Part shown: positions 1 to 6,630 of the stretch, piece by piece
Layout: every line of letters begins with the position of its first letter
Position numbering within the stretch: position 1 is the stretch's first letter
From: Pseudomonadota bacterium
GTDB lineage: Bacteria; Pseudomonadota; Gammaproteobacteria; Burkholderiales; Methylophilaceae
Length of the DNA stretch: 7,486 bases
Direction: 5' to 3'
Assembly (NCBI GenBank): GCA_023459535.1
Contig: JAEWTK010000079.1
Location: 1-7,486 of the forward strand
Notes under the pieces: model-generated
What the model was told of the DNA's origin: nothing
Databases searched by the model: none
What the model saw: the letters and a program-made list of their open reading frames with translations, nothing else
Program-made: the position numbers and the translations under genes

Positions 1-801
1 GAACGCGAGTTCAACCTTTCCTGGGCAGCCGATATGCAGGCTGACAACCAGATGCTGGAAGGACGCTGGTGGACCGCCGTAGAGCATGGGCAGCCACAGT
101 TGTCGCTGGAACTTGACCTGGCCGATACGCTCGGACTCAAACTTGGCGATTGGCTCACGTATGACATTGCCGGCACTCAGCTCAAAGTCGAAGTGACCAG
201 CATCCGCAAGGTCGAGTGGGATACCATGCGCGCCAACTTTTTTGCCGTCATGCCGCCCGGCCTGCTCGAGAGTTTTCCTGCCAGCTACATTACCAGTTTC
301 CATCTGCCTCTGGGCAACGATCAGGCATTGAATGCGCTGGTGCGGGAATACACAAATCTGACGGTGATTGATGTTGCGGCGCTGATGGAGCAGGTGAGGG
401 GCATCATGAACAAAATGACGCATGCAATTGAATATGTGTTTGTTTTCAGTCTGTTTGCAGGTCTGGCGGTACTCTATGCCGCGCTGGTCGCTACGCGCGA
501 GGAACGTGTGCGAGAAGCCACGCTGCTACGCGTGCTCGGCGCTTCCCGCCGACAAGTAGTGCTGGCGGGCCTGATCGAGTTCGCCTGTATCGGCGTCTTG
601 GCTGCACTGGTCGCTACATTGGCAGCCAGCGCACTGGCCTGGTATGTCAGTGCCTTTATCCTCAATATTCCCTACCAGTTCAATCTGCTTCTGGCGATAC
701 TGGCACTGATCAGCGCATCTTTACTGGTGCCGTTCGCCGCCTGGCTCGGTATGCGCAGCTTTCTTGATCAGCCGCCCAGGCAGCTATTACATAGTATGTA
801 G
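1..801 (+). CDS. ABC transporter permease, FtsX/YbbP type, C-terminal part (5' truncated by the window)
   Basis: The reading frame is open from base 1, so the start lies outside the window; the ATG at 34 is internal. The visible 266 residues begin EREFNLSW and include VEWDTMRANFF, both of which I recognise from the large YbbP-like permeases (about 800 residues in E. coli). The first ~138 visible residues are a soluble, probably periplasmic domain. Three hydrophobic membrane segments follow at about residues 142-163, 185-214 and 227-250. Between the first two lies the charged segment ATREERVREATLLRVLGASRRQ, typical of the cytoplasmic coupling region of FtsX-domain permeases. Such proteins pair with a LolD-like ATPase and act in the inner membrane, in export or envelope processes; the substrate is unknown. 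The ATPase gene is not in the window, probably upstream. The stop is TAG at 799-801. Family assignment is confident; the exact role is not. Confidence 0.88.
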   Translation, partial: EREFNLSWAADMQADNQMLEGRWWTAVEHGQPQLSLELDLADTLGLKLGDWLTYDIAGTQLKVEVTSIRKVEWDTMRANFFAVMPPGLLESFPASYITSFHLPLGNDQALNALVREYTNLTVIDVAALMEQVRGIMNKMTHAIEYVFVFSLFAGLAVLYAALVATREERVREATLLRVLGASRRQVVLAGLIEFACIGVLAALVATLAASALAWYVSAFILNIPYQFNLLLAILALISASLLVPFAAWLGMRSFLDQPPRQLLHSM

Positions 802-828
802 TTATTTTAATTGCAGCGTACGAGGTGG

Positions 829-890
829 AAGTTGGTTGCAAGTTGGTTGTATACAACCACTACAACCAAAAATATGGTTGTATACAACCA
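829..890. repeat. Array of six TGGTTG/CAACCA half-sites, helically phased
   Basis: Half-sites lie at 833-838 (+), 844-849 (+), 854-859 (-), 863-868 (-), 875-880 (+) and 885-890 (-). Successive starts differ by 11, 10, 9, 12 and 10 bp, averaging 10.4 bp, so all six fall on about the same face of the DNA helix. The first two belong to a perfect 10-bp direct repeat, AAGTTGGTTG, at 829-838 and 840-849. This is seen directly. Binding by a multimeric regulator is inferred; the best local candidate is the NtrC-type protein encoded at 3473-4906. Confidence 0.75.
844..859. promoter_or_regulatory. Perfect 16-bp palindrome, probable activator/enhancer site 1
   Basis: The sequence TGGTTGTATACAACCA is a perfect dyad centred at 851/852. 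It lies 43 bp after the permease stop and about 150 bp upstream of the predicted sigma-54 start site near 1002. That distance suits an NtrC-family upstream activating site. The core TTGTATACAA also resembles operators of some GntR-family repressors, so a different regulator is possible. The palindrome is certain; the binding protein is inferred. Confidence 0.65.
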
Positions 891-895
891 TATTT
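870..895. promoter_or_regulatory. Perfect 26-bp palindrome, probable activator/enhancer site 2
   Basis: The left arm AAATATGGTTGTA (870-882) is followed immediately by its exact reverse complement (883-895). The inner 16 bp are identical to the palindrome at 844-859. The two centres are 31 bp apart, three helical turns, so two dimers would bind on the same face. The site lies about 120 bp upstream of the predicted start site. The arms are AT-rich and no T-run follows, so it does not read as a terminator of the permease gene. Confidence 0.65.
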
Positions 896-975
896 AGCGA
901 TTAAACTTTCCCTATCGGCTGTTTATGCATAAGATTTTCGTTGATTTTATTGAGTAATTTTTCCGGCTTCATTTC

Positions 976-991
976 TGGCACAGTTCTTGAT
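976..991 (+). promoter_or_regulatory. Sigma-54-like (-24/-12) promoter of the receptor gene
   Basis: TGGCAC (976-981), five bases, then TTGAT (987-991) matches the spacing and most bases of the sigma-54 consensus TGGCAC-N5-TTGCW. The -24 element is perfect. The -12 dinucleotide is GA instead of the highly conserved GC. The predicted start is the A near 1002, giving a leader of about 33 nt. I found no convincing sigma-70 promoter: TAATAAT at 1015-1021 has no suitably spaced -35. The upstream palindromes and the sigma-54 activator gene downstream support the call; the -12 mismatch weakens it. Confidence 0.5.
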
Positions 992-1023
992 GTAATCTTC
1001 GAGTATTCACAACTTAATAATCT

Positions 1024-1030
1024 GGGGAGA
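1024..1030 (+). promoter_or_regulatory. Ribosome binding site of the receptor gene
   Basis: GGGGAGA lies four bases before the ATG at 1035. It is the strongest Shine-Dalgarno match in the region. It fixes the start of the receptor immediately ahead of a clear signal peptide. Confidence 0.8.
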
Positions 1031-1034
1031 TTAC

Positions 1035-3458
1035 ATGAAAAACGCAAATCCATTACGTCTGAAACTCATTTCCATCGCCGTTGCCGGCGTCTTTGCTTCG
1101 CCGCTGACGCTTATGGCCGAGGAAGTGGCCAGAACAGGCAAGATCGAGGTTATCAGTACCACGCCTTTGCCAGGCATTGGTCTGCCGGCAAACAAGGTGC
1201 CAGCCAATGTGCAGCTCGCTACGCCAGCTGATATTAATAATCAGGCCGGCACTTCGTTGGCTGATTACATGATGAACAATATGCAGGGGGTTACGGCGAC
1301 CGATATGGCCGGTAACCCTTACCAGCCGGAAATCAATTTTCGCGGCTATTCGGCCTCCTCTCTGTTAGGTAATGCGCAAGGCCTGTCTACATATGTTGAT
1401 GGTGTGCGCGTAAACGAGCCATTTGGCGATGTGACCCTCTGGGACAAGATTCCAAGCTTCGCTATTGGTGGCATGCAATTGGTGCCTGGTTCCAATCCTC
1501 TTTATGGGCTGAACACACTGGGTGGTGCTGTCGCTGTTCAAACCAAGGGTGGTCGTGATGCTGAAGGTGTGGGTGTTGAATACGAATTCGGCTCCTGGGG
1601 CAGGCAGCGTGCTTTGGCTGAATATGGTCTGGTATCCGAAAGCGGTGCTGTCGATTTCTATATCGGAGCACAACATACAACGGAAGATGGCTGGAGAAGA
1701 TACTCGCCCTCACACGTCAATCAGATATTTGCCAAGCTGGGCTGGCAAGATGAAGCTACTCGCCTGGAATTGAGCTACATCCATACCGATAACAACCTGA
1801 CCGGCAATGGTTTTGCCCCGGAAAATCTGCTCCACGGTGATCGTGACCAGATTCATACGCGTCCCGATTTCACCAACAACTACTACCATCATCTGGCTTT
1901 GAATGGCACGCACTGGTTCAACGATGAAACCATGTTTGCCGGCAACATTTATTACCGCAAGTCCAACCGGCGCACATTGAACGGTGACCTCTACGAAGCC
2001 GAAATTGATGATGATGATCTCGGTTCGGTTAACAAGAACAATCCTTATGGTTGGGTAGGGGACGGTTCAGGGGATGAGCTTGAGGCGACCGGCTCCGCAC
2101 TCAATACGTCCAAGACCACGCAGGACAATTACGGCGCTACTGGTCAGTTTGTTTTCAATCAGGACTGGATGGGCATGCAAAATCAGCTGACTGTTGGTGC
2201 TGGTTATGATTATTCATTGATTCGATACAAGCAGTCAGAGAACATCAATATCGCTGAAATGGAAGGCGGTCTCGCTGGCGTCGATTTCGACGGCTTTGAA
2301 GATACGTTCGATGGCACCCGCAAGCCGATCGGACCGTTCGAGTACAGCCGTCAGAGTACCGGCCTGACCGGCAAGCAATATACGGCTCGCATGTTTGCTA
2401 CCGATACCTTGTCGCTGAACGATCAATGGCATGTCACTGCTGGCGCCAGCTGGAACTTCACACGCGTGGATAACGTCGATACCTTGCGCGGCGATGCCTC
2501 CGATCAATCGCTGACTGCCAAAGACAGTTACACACGTCTGAACCCGATGATCGGCTTGAGTCATACGCCTAGTGATCAGTTGACTTTGTATACCTCCTAT
2601 AGCGAATCCAGCCGCGCACCGACTTCTATCGAACTCGGCTGTTCCAATCCGGAGAACCCTTGTCTGCTGCCATCCGCCATGGCAGATGATCCTCCTCTCA
2701 ATCAAGTGGTTGCCAAAACCTATGAGCTTGGCGGTCGTGGCAATCTGACTGAGTCGATCCGCTGGAATGCCGGTGTTTACCAGGCTGTCAATCATGATGA
2801 TATCCAGTTCACGGCCGCGGGTGCTGCCAACGGCGCTGGCTATTACCAGAATGTTGGTCGTACCAAGCGTCAGGGCATTGACCTCGGGCTGGCTGGTGAT
2901 ATCAGCAAGTTCCGCTGGAACGTGTCCTACAGCTACATTCGTGCAACTTACGACAGCGACATGGTGTTCGCCAGCCCATCCAATTCTTCGGCTGATGGCG
3001 ATGGAATTATCCAGGTTAAATCCGGTGACCGTATGACCTCAATTCCGGCTCATCAGCTGAAGTTGCGTGGTCAGTACCAAGTGACGCCGGACTGGTCGGT
3101 TGGTGCGAACATCATCGGTTATTCCGACCAGTATGTAATGGGTAATGAAAACAACAAACACAAGGCCAATTCAGCCAGATGTGATGGTGGGGATGTGTGT
3201 GCTACCGGTGACGGCAAGCTGAGCGGTTATTTCCTCGTTAACTTGGACACCCAGTACAACATCGGTAGTGGCTGGAAAGCATTTGCCAAGGTGACCAATC
3301 TGTTCGACAGGGAATATGACGTCAGCGGTCGTCTGGCTGAGACACTGTTTGATGCGAACGGTCAGTTCGGCGAAGAACAGAAGATGCTTGGCATTCTGCC
3401 GGGCGCTCCACGCGCAGGCTGGCTGGGTGTTCGTTACGAGTTCGCAGCCAAGAAATAA
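1035..3458 (+). CDS. TonB-dependent outer-membrane receptor, substrate unknown
   Basis: The 807-residue protein has a signal peptide (about 1-28: KLISIAVAGVFASPLTLMA then EE). A TonB-box-like stretch, IEVISTTPLP, follows at 37-46. The plug domain at about 55-172 carries INFRGYSAS, YVDGVRVNEPFGDV and PGSNPLYGLNTLGGAVAVQT. The rest is a 22-strand-type barrel, with YTSYSESSRAPTSIELG and LFDREYD near the end. Such receptors import scarce ligands (iron chelates, cobalamin, other metal complexes, some organics) using TonB energy. There is no N-terminal signalling (STN) domain. Likely disulphide loops are C536-C543 (CSNPENPC) and C716-C722; acidic loop segments lie at 323-328 and 409-429. The C-terminus is YEFAAKK instead of the usual terminal aromatic residue. 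The ligand cannot be read from the sequence. The gene is preceded by a palindrome array and sigma-54-like promoter and followed 14 bp later by a regulator gene, so ligand-linked induction is likely. Confidence 0.95.
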   Translation: MKNANPLRLKLISIAVAGVFASPLTLMAEEVARTGKIEVISTTPLPGIGLPANKVPANVQLATPADINNQAGTSLADYMMNNMQGVTATDMAGNPYQPEINFRGYSASSLLGNAQGLSTYVDGVRVNEPFGDVTLWDKIPSFAIGGMQLVPGSNPLYGLNTLGGAVAVQTKGGRDAEGVGVEYEFGSWGRQRALAEYGLVSESGAVDFYIGAQHTTEDGWRRYSPSHVNQIFAKLGWQDEATRLELSYIHTDNNLTGNGFAPENLLHGDRDQIHTRPDFTNNYYHHLALNGTHWFNDETMFAGNIYYRKSNRRTLNGDLYEAEIDDDDLGSVNKNNPYGWVGDGSGDELEATGSALNTSKTTQDNYGATGQFVFNQDWMGMQNQLTVGAGYDYSLIRYKQSENINIAEMEGGLAGVDFDGFEDTFDGTRKPIGPFEYSRQSTGLTGKQYTARMFATDTLSLNDQWHVTAGASWNFTRVDNVDTLRGDASDQSLTAKDSYTRLNPMIGLSHTPSDQLTLYTSYSESSRAPTSIELGCSNPENPCLLPSAMADDPPLNQVVAKTYELGGRGNLTESIRWNAGVYQAVNHDDIQFTAAGAANGAGYYQNVGRTKRQGIDLGLAGDISKFRWNVSYSYIRATYDSDMVFASPSNSSADGDGIIQVKSGDRMTSIPAHQLKLRGQYQVTPDWSVGANIIGYSDQYVMGNENNKHKANSARCDGGDVCATGDGKLSGYFLVNLDTQYNIGSGWKAFAKVTNLFDREYDVSGRLAETLFDANGQFGEEQKMLGILPGAPRAGWLGVRYEFAAKK

Positions 3459-3472
3459 AGATGATTTGAACG

Positions 3473-4906
3473 ATGCAGGCACACGCAGATACTTTTGATG
3501 GAATCACTCATAATCAGGCTTTCCAGCAGAAGCCGCGTGTGCTTGTTATCGAAGACGAAGCCCTGTTTGCCCGTGCCGTCGTCAAGCGCCTGAAGAAGGC
3601 GGGTTATGACTGCGAGCACGCCGAGAATATCAAGGATGGACGTGCGCTGGCCAAGCAGATGGCGCCGGATATCGTTTTGCTCGATATGCGACTGCCGGAT
3701 GGTAGTGGCCTGGATTTGCTGACGGATTTTGTAACCAAGGGTATCTCCGTGATTGTCATGACGGCGTTCGGCGAACTCAGCGATGCTGTCAATGCCATGA
3801 AGCAGGGTGCTACCGATTATCTGAAAAAACCGGTCGATCTTGAAGAATTATTGCTGGTGATCGAGAAGGCGGAGAACGCCAGCAAACTCAAGCACCATCT
3901 GGATTATTCACGTCAGCGGAATTCGCATGATGCAGTGGCGGTCGGCGTCGAGATGATTGGTGACAGCCCTGTCATGCAGCGTGTCCGCAAACAGATTGAA
4001 CGCGTTGCGCAACTGGCTTCCATTGAAACAGCCGTACCGCCGCCTACCGTACTGATCAACGGCGAGACCGGGACCGGCAAGGACGTGGCGGCGAGGTTGC
4101 TGCATTTGTCCTGCATGATCAAGGACAGGCCGTTCGTCCATGTCGATTGTGCCTCGCTACCGGCTGAATTGATCGAAAGCGAGTTGTTCGGGCATGAACG
4201 CGGCGCGTTTACCAGTGCCCAATCCTCACGTTGTGGTTTGATTGAGGCCGCGGAAGACGGCACACTTTTTCTGGATGAGATCGGCGAAATGCCGCTGAGC
4301 TTACAGGCCAAGCTGTTGAATGTGCTTGAGCGCCGCATGGTGCGCCGAGTTGGCTCCACCAAGGAAAGACCTGTAGCGGCACGCTTCATTGCCGCAACCA
4401 ACCGCGACCTGCAGCAAATGGTTTTGGAAGGGCGATTCCGTTCGGATCTCTATTATCGATTGAATGTGTTGAATATTGTCATGCCGGCGTTGCGCGAACG
4501 CGGCGAAGACATTCTGTTACTGGCGCGTCATTTCGCCAGCCAGACTGAGCGTCGTTACGGTTTGCAGCCCAGACGTTTTTCCGAAGAAGCCATTGAAGTT
4601 ATCGGCCGCTATCCGTGGCCCGGTAACGTGCGAGAGCTCAAGCATCAGATAAGCCGGGCTGTTCTGCTCAGTCGTGATGATGTGATTAGTGGACAGGACC
4701 TGGCGATTGCCATAGAGCCTGCCGCAGCCAAGATCAGTTTCAACAGCAATGCTTCAAGCGTCACATTGGATGTAGCAGAGAAAATCCTGATCGAGAATGC
4801 GCTGGCGCAGGCCAATAACAACGTTTCTGAAGCTGCCCGCCTGCTGGGTATCACGCGCATGGCTATCCGCTACCGGATGGACAAACATGGTATCAAGGGC
4901 GATTAA
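3473..4906 (+). CDS. NtrC-family sigma-54-dependent response regulator (REC-AAA+-Fis)
   Basis: This 477-residue protein is a full-length NtrC-type activator. The receiver domain (about 22-132) has the acidic pair E27/D28, phospho-acceptor D71 (LLDMRLP), T97 and K119. The AAA+ domain (about 162-400) has Walker A GETGTGKD (197-204), Walker B LFLDE (265-269), sensor I around N310, the arginine-finger region GRFRSD (320-325) and sensor II PGNVREL (383-389). The sigma-54 contact loop reads GAFTSA (244-249) rather than canonical GAFTGA. A Fis-type helix-turn-helix lies at about 433-470 (NNNVSEAARLLGITRMAIRYRM). Phosphorylation would promote oligomerisation and ATP-driven opening of sigma-54 promoters. 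The start is the only plausible one before the receiver domain, though its Shine-Dalgarno match is weak, so translation may be coupled to the receptor 14 bp upstream. No histidine kinase is adjacent. The likely target is the receptor promoter at 976-991. Confidence 0.95.
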   Translation: MQAHADTFDGITHNQAFQQKPRVLVIEDEALFARAVVKRLKKAGYDCEHAENIKDGRALAKQMAPDIVLLDMRLPDGSGLDLLTDFVTKGISVIVMTAFGELSDAVNAMKQGATDYLKKPVDLEELLLVIEKAENASKLKHHLDYSRQRNSHDAVAVGVEMIGDSPVMQRVRKQIERVAQLASIETAVPPPTVLINGETGTGKDVAARLLHLSCMIKDRPFVHVDCASLPAELIESELFGHERGAFTSAQSSRCGLIEAAEDGTLFLDEIGEMPLSLQAKLLNVLERRMVRRVGSTKERPVAARFIAATNRDLQQMVLEGRFRSDLYYRLNVLNIVMPALRERGEDILLLARHFASQTERRYGLQPRRFSEEAIEVIGRYPWPGNVRELKHQISRAVLLSRDDVISGQDLAIAIEPAAAKISFNSNASSVTLDVAEKILIENALAQANNNVSEAARLLGITRMAIRYRMDKHGIKGD

Positions 4907-4942
4907 ATCCCAACGTTGACCGACGCCCGTCAGCACCCCGCA

Positions 4943-4951
4943 TGATAAAAT
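4943..4951 (+). promoter_or_regulatory. Possible extended -10 promoter for purT
   Basis: TGATAAAAT (TG at 4943-4944, hexamer TAAAAT at 4946-4951) resembles an extended -10 element with five of six consensus bases. No -35 box stands at the usual 17-bp spacing; TTGACC at 4916-4921 is too far away (24 bp). Transcription would begin near 4958, leaving a leader of about 20 nt. This is a weak call made from one motif. Confidence 0.35.
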
Positions 4952-4952
4952 C

Positions 4953-4972
4953 CTCCTGAATTCAATCAGGAG
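4953..4972 (+). promoter_or_regulatory. Hairpin that can sequester the purT ribosome binding site
   Basis: CTCCTGA (4953-4959) and TCAGGAG (4966-4972) form a perfect 7-bp stem with a 6-nt loop. The right arm contains the purT Shine-Dalgarno sequence AGGAG (4968-4972), six bases before the ATG at 4979. In a transcript reading through from upstream, the stem would hide the ribosome binding site. A transcript starting near 4958 would lack most of the left arm and be freely translated. The complementarity is seen; the regulatory effect is inferred. Confidence 0.5.
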
Positions 4973-4978
4973 TCAGGC

Positions 4979-6181
4979 ATGAAAATCGGAACCCCTTTGA
5001 GCCCCAATGCTACACGCGTGATGTTGTTGGGCAGTGGTGAGTTGGGCAAGGAAGTCATCATTGCCTTGCAGCGGCTTGGGGTCGAAGTGATTGCGGTCGA
5101 TCGTTATGCCAATGCACCGGGACATCAGGTGGCACACAGGGCCCATGTGATCGACATGACCGATGATGCCGCTTTGCGAGCTCTAATCGCTCAAGAAAAG
5201 CCCCACTTGATCGTACCGGAAATCGAGGCATTGAATACCGCCACACTGGCGGATATCGAAGCGCAGGGAATCGCACATGTCATCCCCACCGTCAAGGCTG
5301 TGCAACTCACCATGAACCGTGAGGGTATTCGCCGTCTGGCAGCGGAAGAGTTGGGCTTGCCGACTTCGCCGTATGCCTTTGCCAACAGTTTGCAGGCCCT
5401 GCAGCAGGCCATTGATGGGGGTATCGGTTATCCCTGCTTCATCAAACCCACCATGTCTTCGTCCGGCAAAGGCCAGTCGCGCATCACCGATGCCTCGGAA
5501 GTTGCCGCCGCCTGGGATTATGCTGCGACTGGCGGGCGTGTCAATCAGGGCGTGGTCATCGTCGAAGGGCAGATCGATTTCGATTACGAAATCACTTTGC
5601 TAACGGTGCGTGCAAAGAATGCGGAAGGGCAGGTCGAGACGTATTTTTGCGACCCTATCGGCCATTTGCAGCAGAAGGGTGACTATGTGGAGAGCTGGCA
5701 GCCGCAAGCCATGAATAATGTCGCTCTGAAGCGGGCACAAGGAATAGCGAAAGCCGTGACCGATAGTCTGGGTGGTTTGGGGTTGTTTGGTGTGGAACTG
5801 TTCGTCAAGGGTGAGGATGTCTGGTTCTCCGAAGTCAGCCCGCGACCGCATGACACCGGCATGGTGACCATGGCCAGTCAGCGTTTCAGCGAATTCGATC
5901 TGCATGCCCGCGCTATCCTCGGATTGCCAGTGAATGTGGCCCTGCAGCGGCCGGCAGCAAGTGCGGTGATCTACGGTGGCGCGGACAGCAGGCAACTGGC
6001 ATTCGAGGATGTCGAGAAAGCGCTGGCAGTGCCGGAGTCCGATCTGCGACTGTTCGGCAAGCCGGAGTCCTTCGTTCGGCGACGCATGGGCGTGGCTCTG
6101 GCTTCCGGCAAGGATGTCGAAGAGGCCCGCAGTCGCGCCAAATTGGCGGCGAGCCTGATCAAGACTACAACTGCAGATTGA
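4979..6181 (+). CDS. purT: Formate-dependent phosphoribosylglycinamide formyltransferase (GAR transformylase 2)
   Basis: PurT makes formyl-GAR from GAR, formate and ATP through a formyl-phosphate intermediate, the third step of cytosolic purine synthesis. It is the folate-independent alternative to PurN. At 400 residues it is close to the E. coli enzyme (392). Motifs shared with it run throughout: [12 protein letters not shown] (14-25), EVIAVDRYA (36-44), IVPEIEAL (78-85), the near-identical [16 protein letters not shown] (110-125), the ATP-grasp loop MSSSGKGQ (159-166), [19 protein letters not shown] and [13 protein letters not shown] (285-297), which supplies metal- and substrate-binding residues. 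The ATG at 4979 is backed by CAGGAG at 4967-4972. It starts 72 bp after the regulator gene with no visible terminator between, and is followed 10 bp later by a haemoglobin gene, so those two are probably cotranscribed. No key residue appears to be missing. Confidence 0.97.
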   Translation: MKIGTPLSPNATRVMLLGSGELGKEVIIALQRLGVEVIAVDRYANAPGHQVAHRAHVIDMTDDAALRALIAQEKPHLIVPEIEALNTATLADIEAQGIAHVIPTVKAVQLTMNREGIRRLAAEELGLPTSPYAFANSLQALQQAIDGGIGYPCFIKPTMSSSGKGQSRITDASEVAAAWDYAATGGRVNQGVVIVEGQIDFDYEITLLTVRAKNAEGQVETYFCDPIGHLQQKGDYVESWQPQAMNNVALKRAQGIAKAVTDSLGGLGLFGVELFVKGEDVWFSEVSPRPHDTGMVTMASQRFSEFDLHARAILGLPVNVALQRPAASAVIYGGADSRQLAFEDVEKALAVPESDLRLFGKPESFVRRRMGVALASGKDVEEARSRAKLAASLIKTTTAD

Positions 6182-6191
6182 AGATTCAGCC

Positions 6192-6605
6192 ATGATTGAA
6201 AAACCGCAGGAACCCGGTAGCCAGTCCAGAACCTTTTTTGAGATGTTGGGCGGCACGGAAAAGATCCGTGAAGTGGTTGAACGCTTTTACGACATCATGG
6301 ATACAGACCCGCGTGCATCAGGTATTCGTGCCATGCATGCCGAAGACCTGACTTCCGCAAGGGAAAAACTTTTCATGTTCCTGACCGGCTGGACCGGTGG
6401 ACCGCAGCTTTATATCGAGCGTTACGGGCATCCGAGGTTGCGGGCACGGCATTTGCCGTTTGCCATCGGTGAATCGGCACGTGATCAGTGGATGTATTGC
6501 ATGATCAAGGCGCTGCACGAAACCGGCGTGGAAGAACCGGTGCTGACCCAACTGGCATCTGTACTGTATGAGCTGGCCGATATGATGCGCAATCAGCCAG
6601 GATAA
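6192..6605 (+). CDS. Group II (O-type) truncated haemoglobin
   Basis: This 137-residue protein matches the 2-on-2 globin fold of the group II (trHbO/YjbI-like) class. Landmarks are FFEMLGGTEKIREVVERFYDIM, with Y33 at the expected B10 position; FLTGWTGGPQLYIERYGHPRLRARH, with H87 as proximal (F8) haem ligand; and DQWMYCMIKAL, with W100 at the G8 position. Tyr-B10 and Trp-G8 are hallmarks of group II and stabilise bound oxygen. Roles known in the class include oxygen binding and NO or peroxide chemistry; which applies here cannot be read. The protein is cytoplasmic with no signal peptide. The ATG at 6192 has only a poor Shine-Dalgarno match, and the gene lies 10 bp after purT, which suggests translational coupling. 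A terminator lies about 110 bp downstream. Confidence 0.93.
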   Translation: MIEKPQEPGSQSRTFFEMLGGTEKIREVVERFYDIMDTDPRASGIRAMHAEDLTSAREKLFMFLTGWTGGPQLYIERYGHPRLRARHLPFAIGESARDQWMYCMIKALHETGVEEPVLTQLASVLYELADMMRNQPG

Positions 6606-6630
6606 CTCTGCAAAGCAATTTGCCGCAGAG
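6606..6630 (+). other. Hairpin just after the haemoglobin stop codon
   Basis: CTCTGC (6606-6611) can pair with GCAGAG (6625-6630). Alternatively, CTCTG pairs with CAGAG (6626-6630) and CAAA (6611-6614) with TTTG (6619-6622), leaving a short bulge. No T-run follows, so this is not an intrinsic terminator by itself. It may protect the 3' end of the mRNA or be part of a dispersed intergenic repeat, because a second CAGAG follows at 6635-6639. Confidence 0.4.

Noticed and set aside
870..895. Palindrome read as a terminator of the permease gene
   Set aside because: The arms are AT-rich, the stem has no GC-rich core, no clear T-run follows, and the inner 16 bp repeat an upstream palindrome, which points to protein binding.
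937..946. IHF-like core (TTGATT) between the palindromes and the -24/-12 element
   Set aside because: Only half of the consensus is present; the YAA part at the required spacing is missing. An IHF bend would suit a sigma-54 promoter, but the match is too weak to annotate.
1015..1021. TAATAAT as a sigma-70 -10 box for the receptor gene
   Set aside because: The nearest -35-like TTGATG (987-992) is 22 bp away, too far, and the start would fall inside the ribosome binding site.
941..1231. 96-codon open frame overlapping the receptor start
   Set aside because: It overlaps the well-supported receptor gene in another frame, lacks a ribosome binding site, and its translation resembles no protein family.
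2235..2795. 186-codon open frame antisense to the receptor gene
   Set aside because: It lies wholly inside a conserved gene on the other strand, with no recognisable domain; it is a shadow of the receptor coding sequence.
4910..4919. CAACGTTG as a PurR operator upstream of purT
   Set aside because: Only the central bases agree with the E. coli PurR box; the flanks do not match, and no second box is seen.
5600..6256. 218-codon open frame antisense to purT
   Set aside because: It lies almost entirely opposite the highly conserved purT sequence, and its translation has no recognisable motif.
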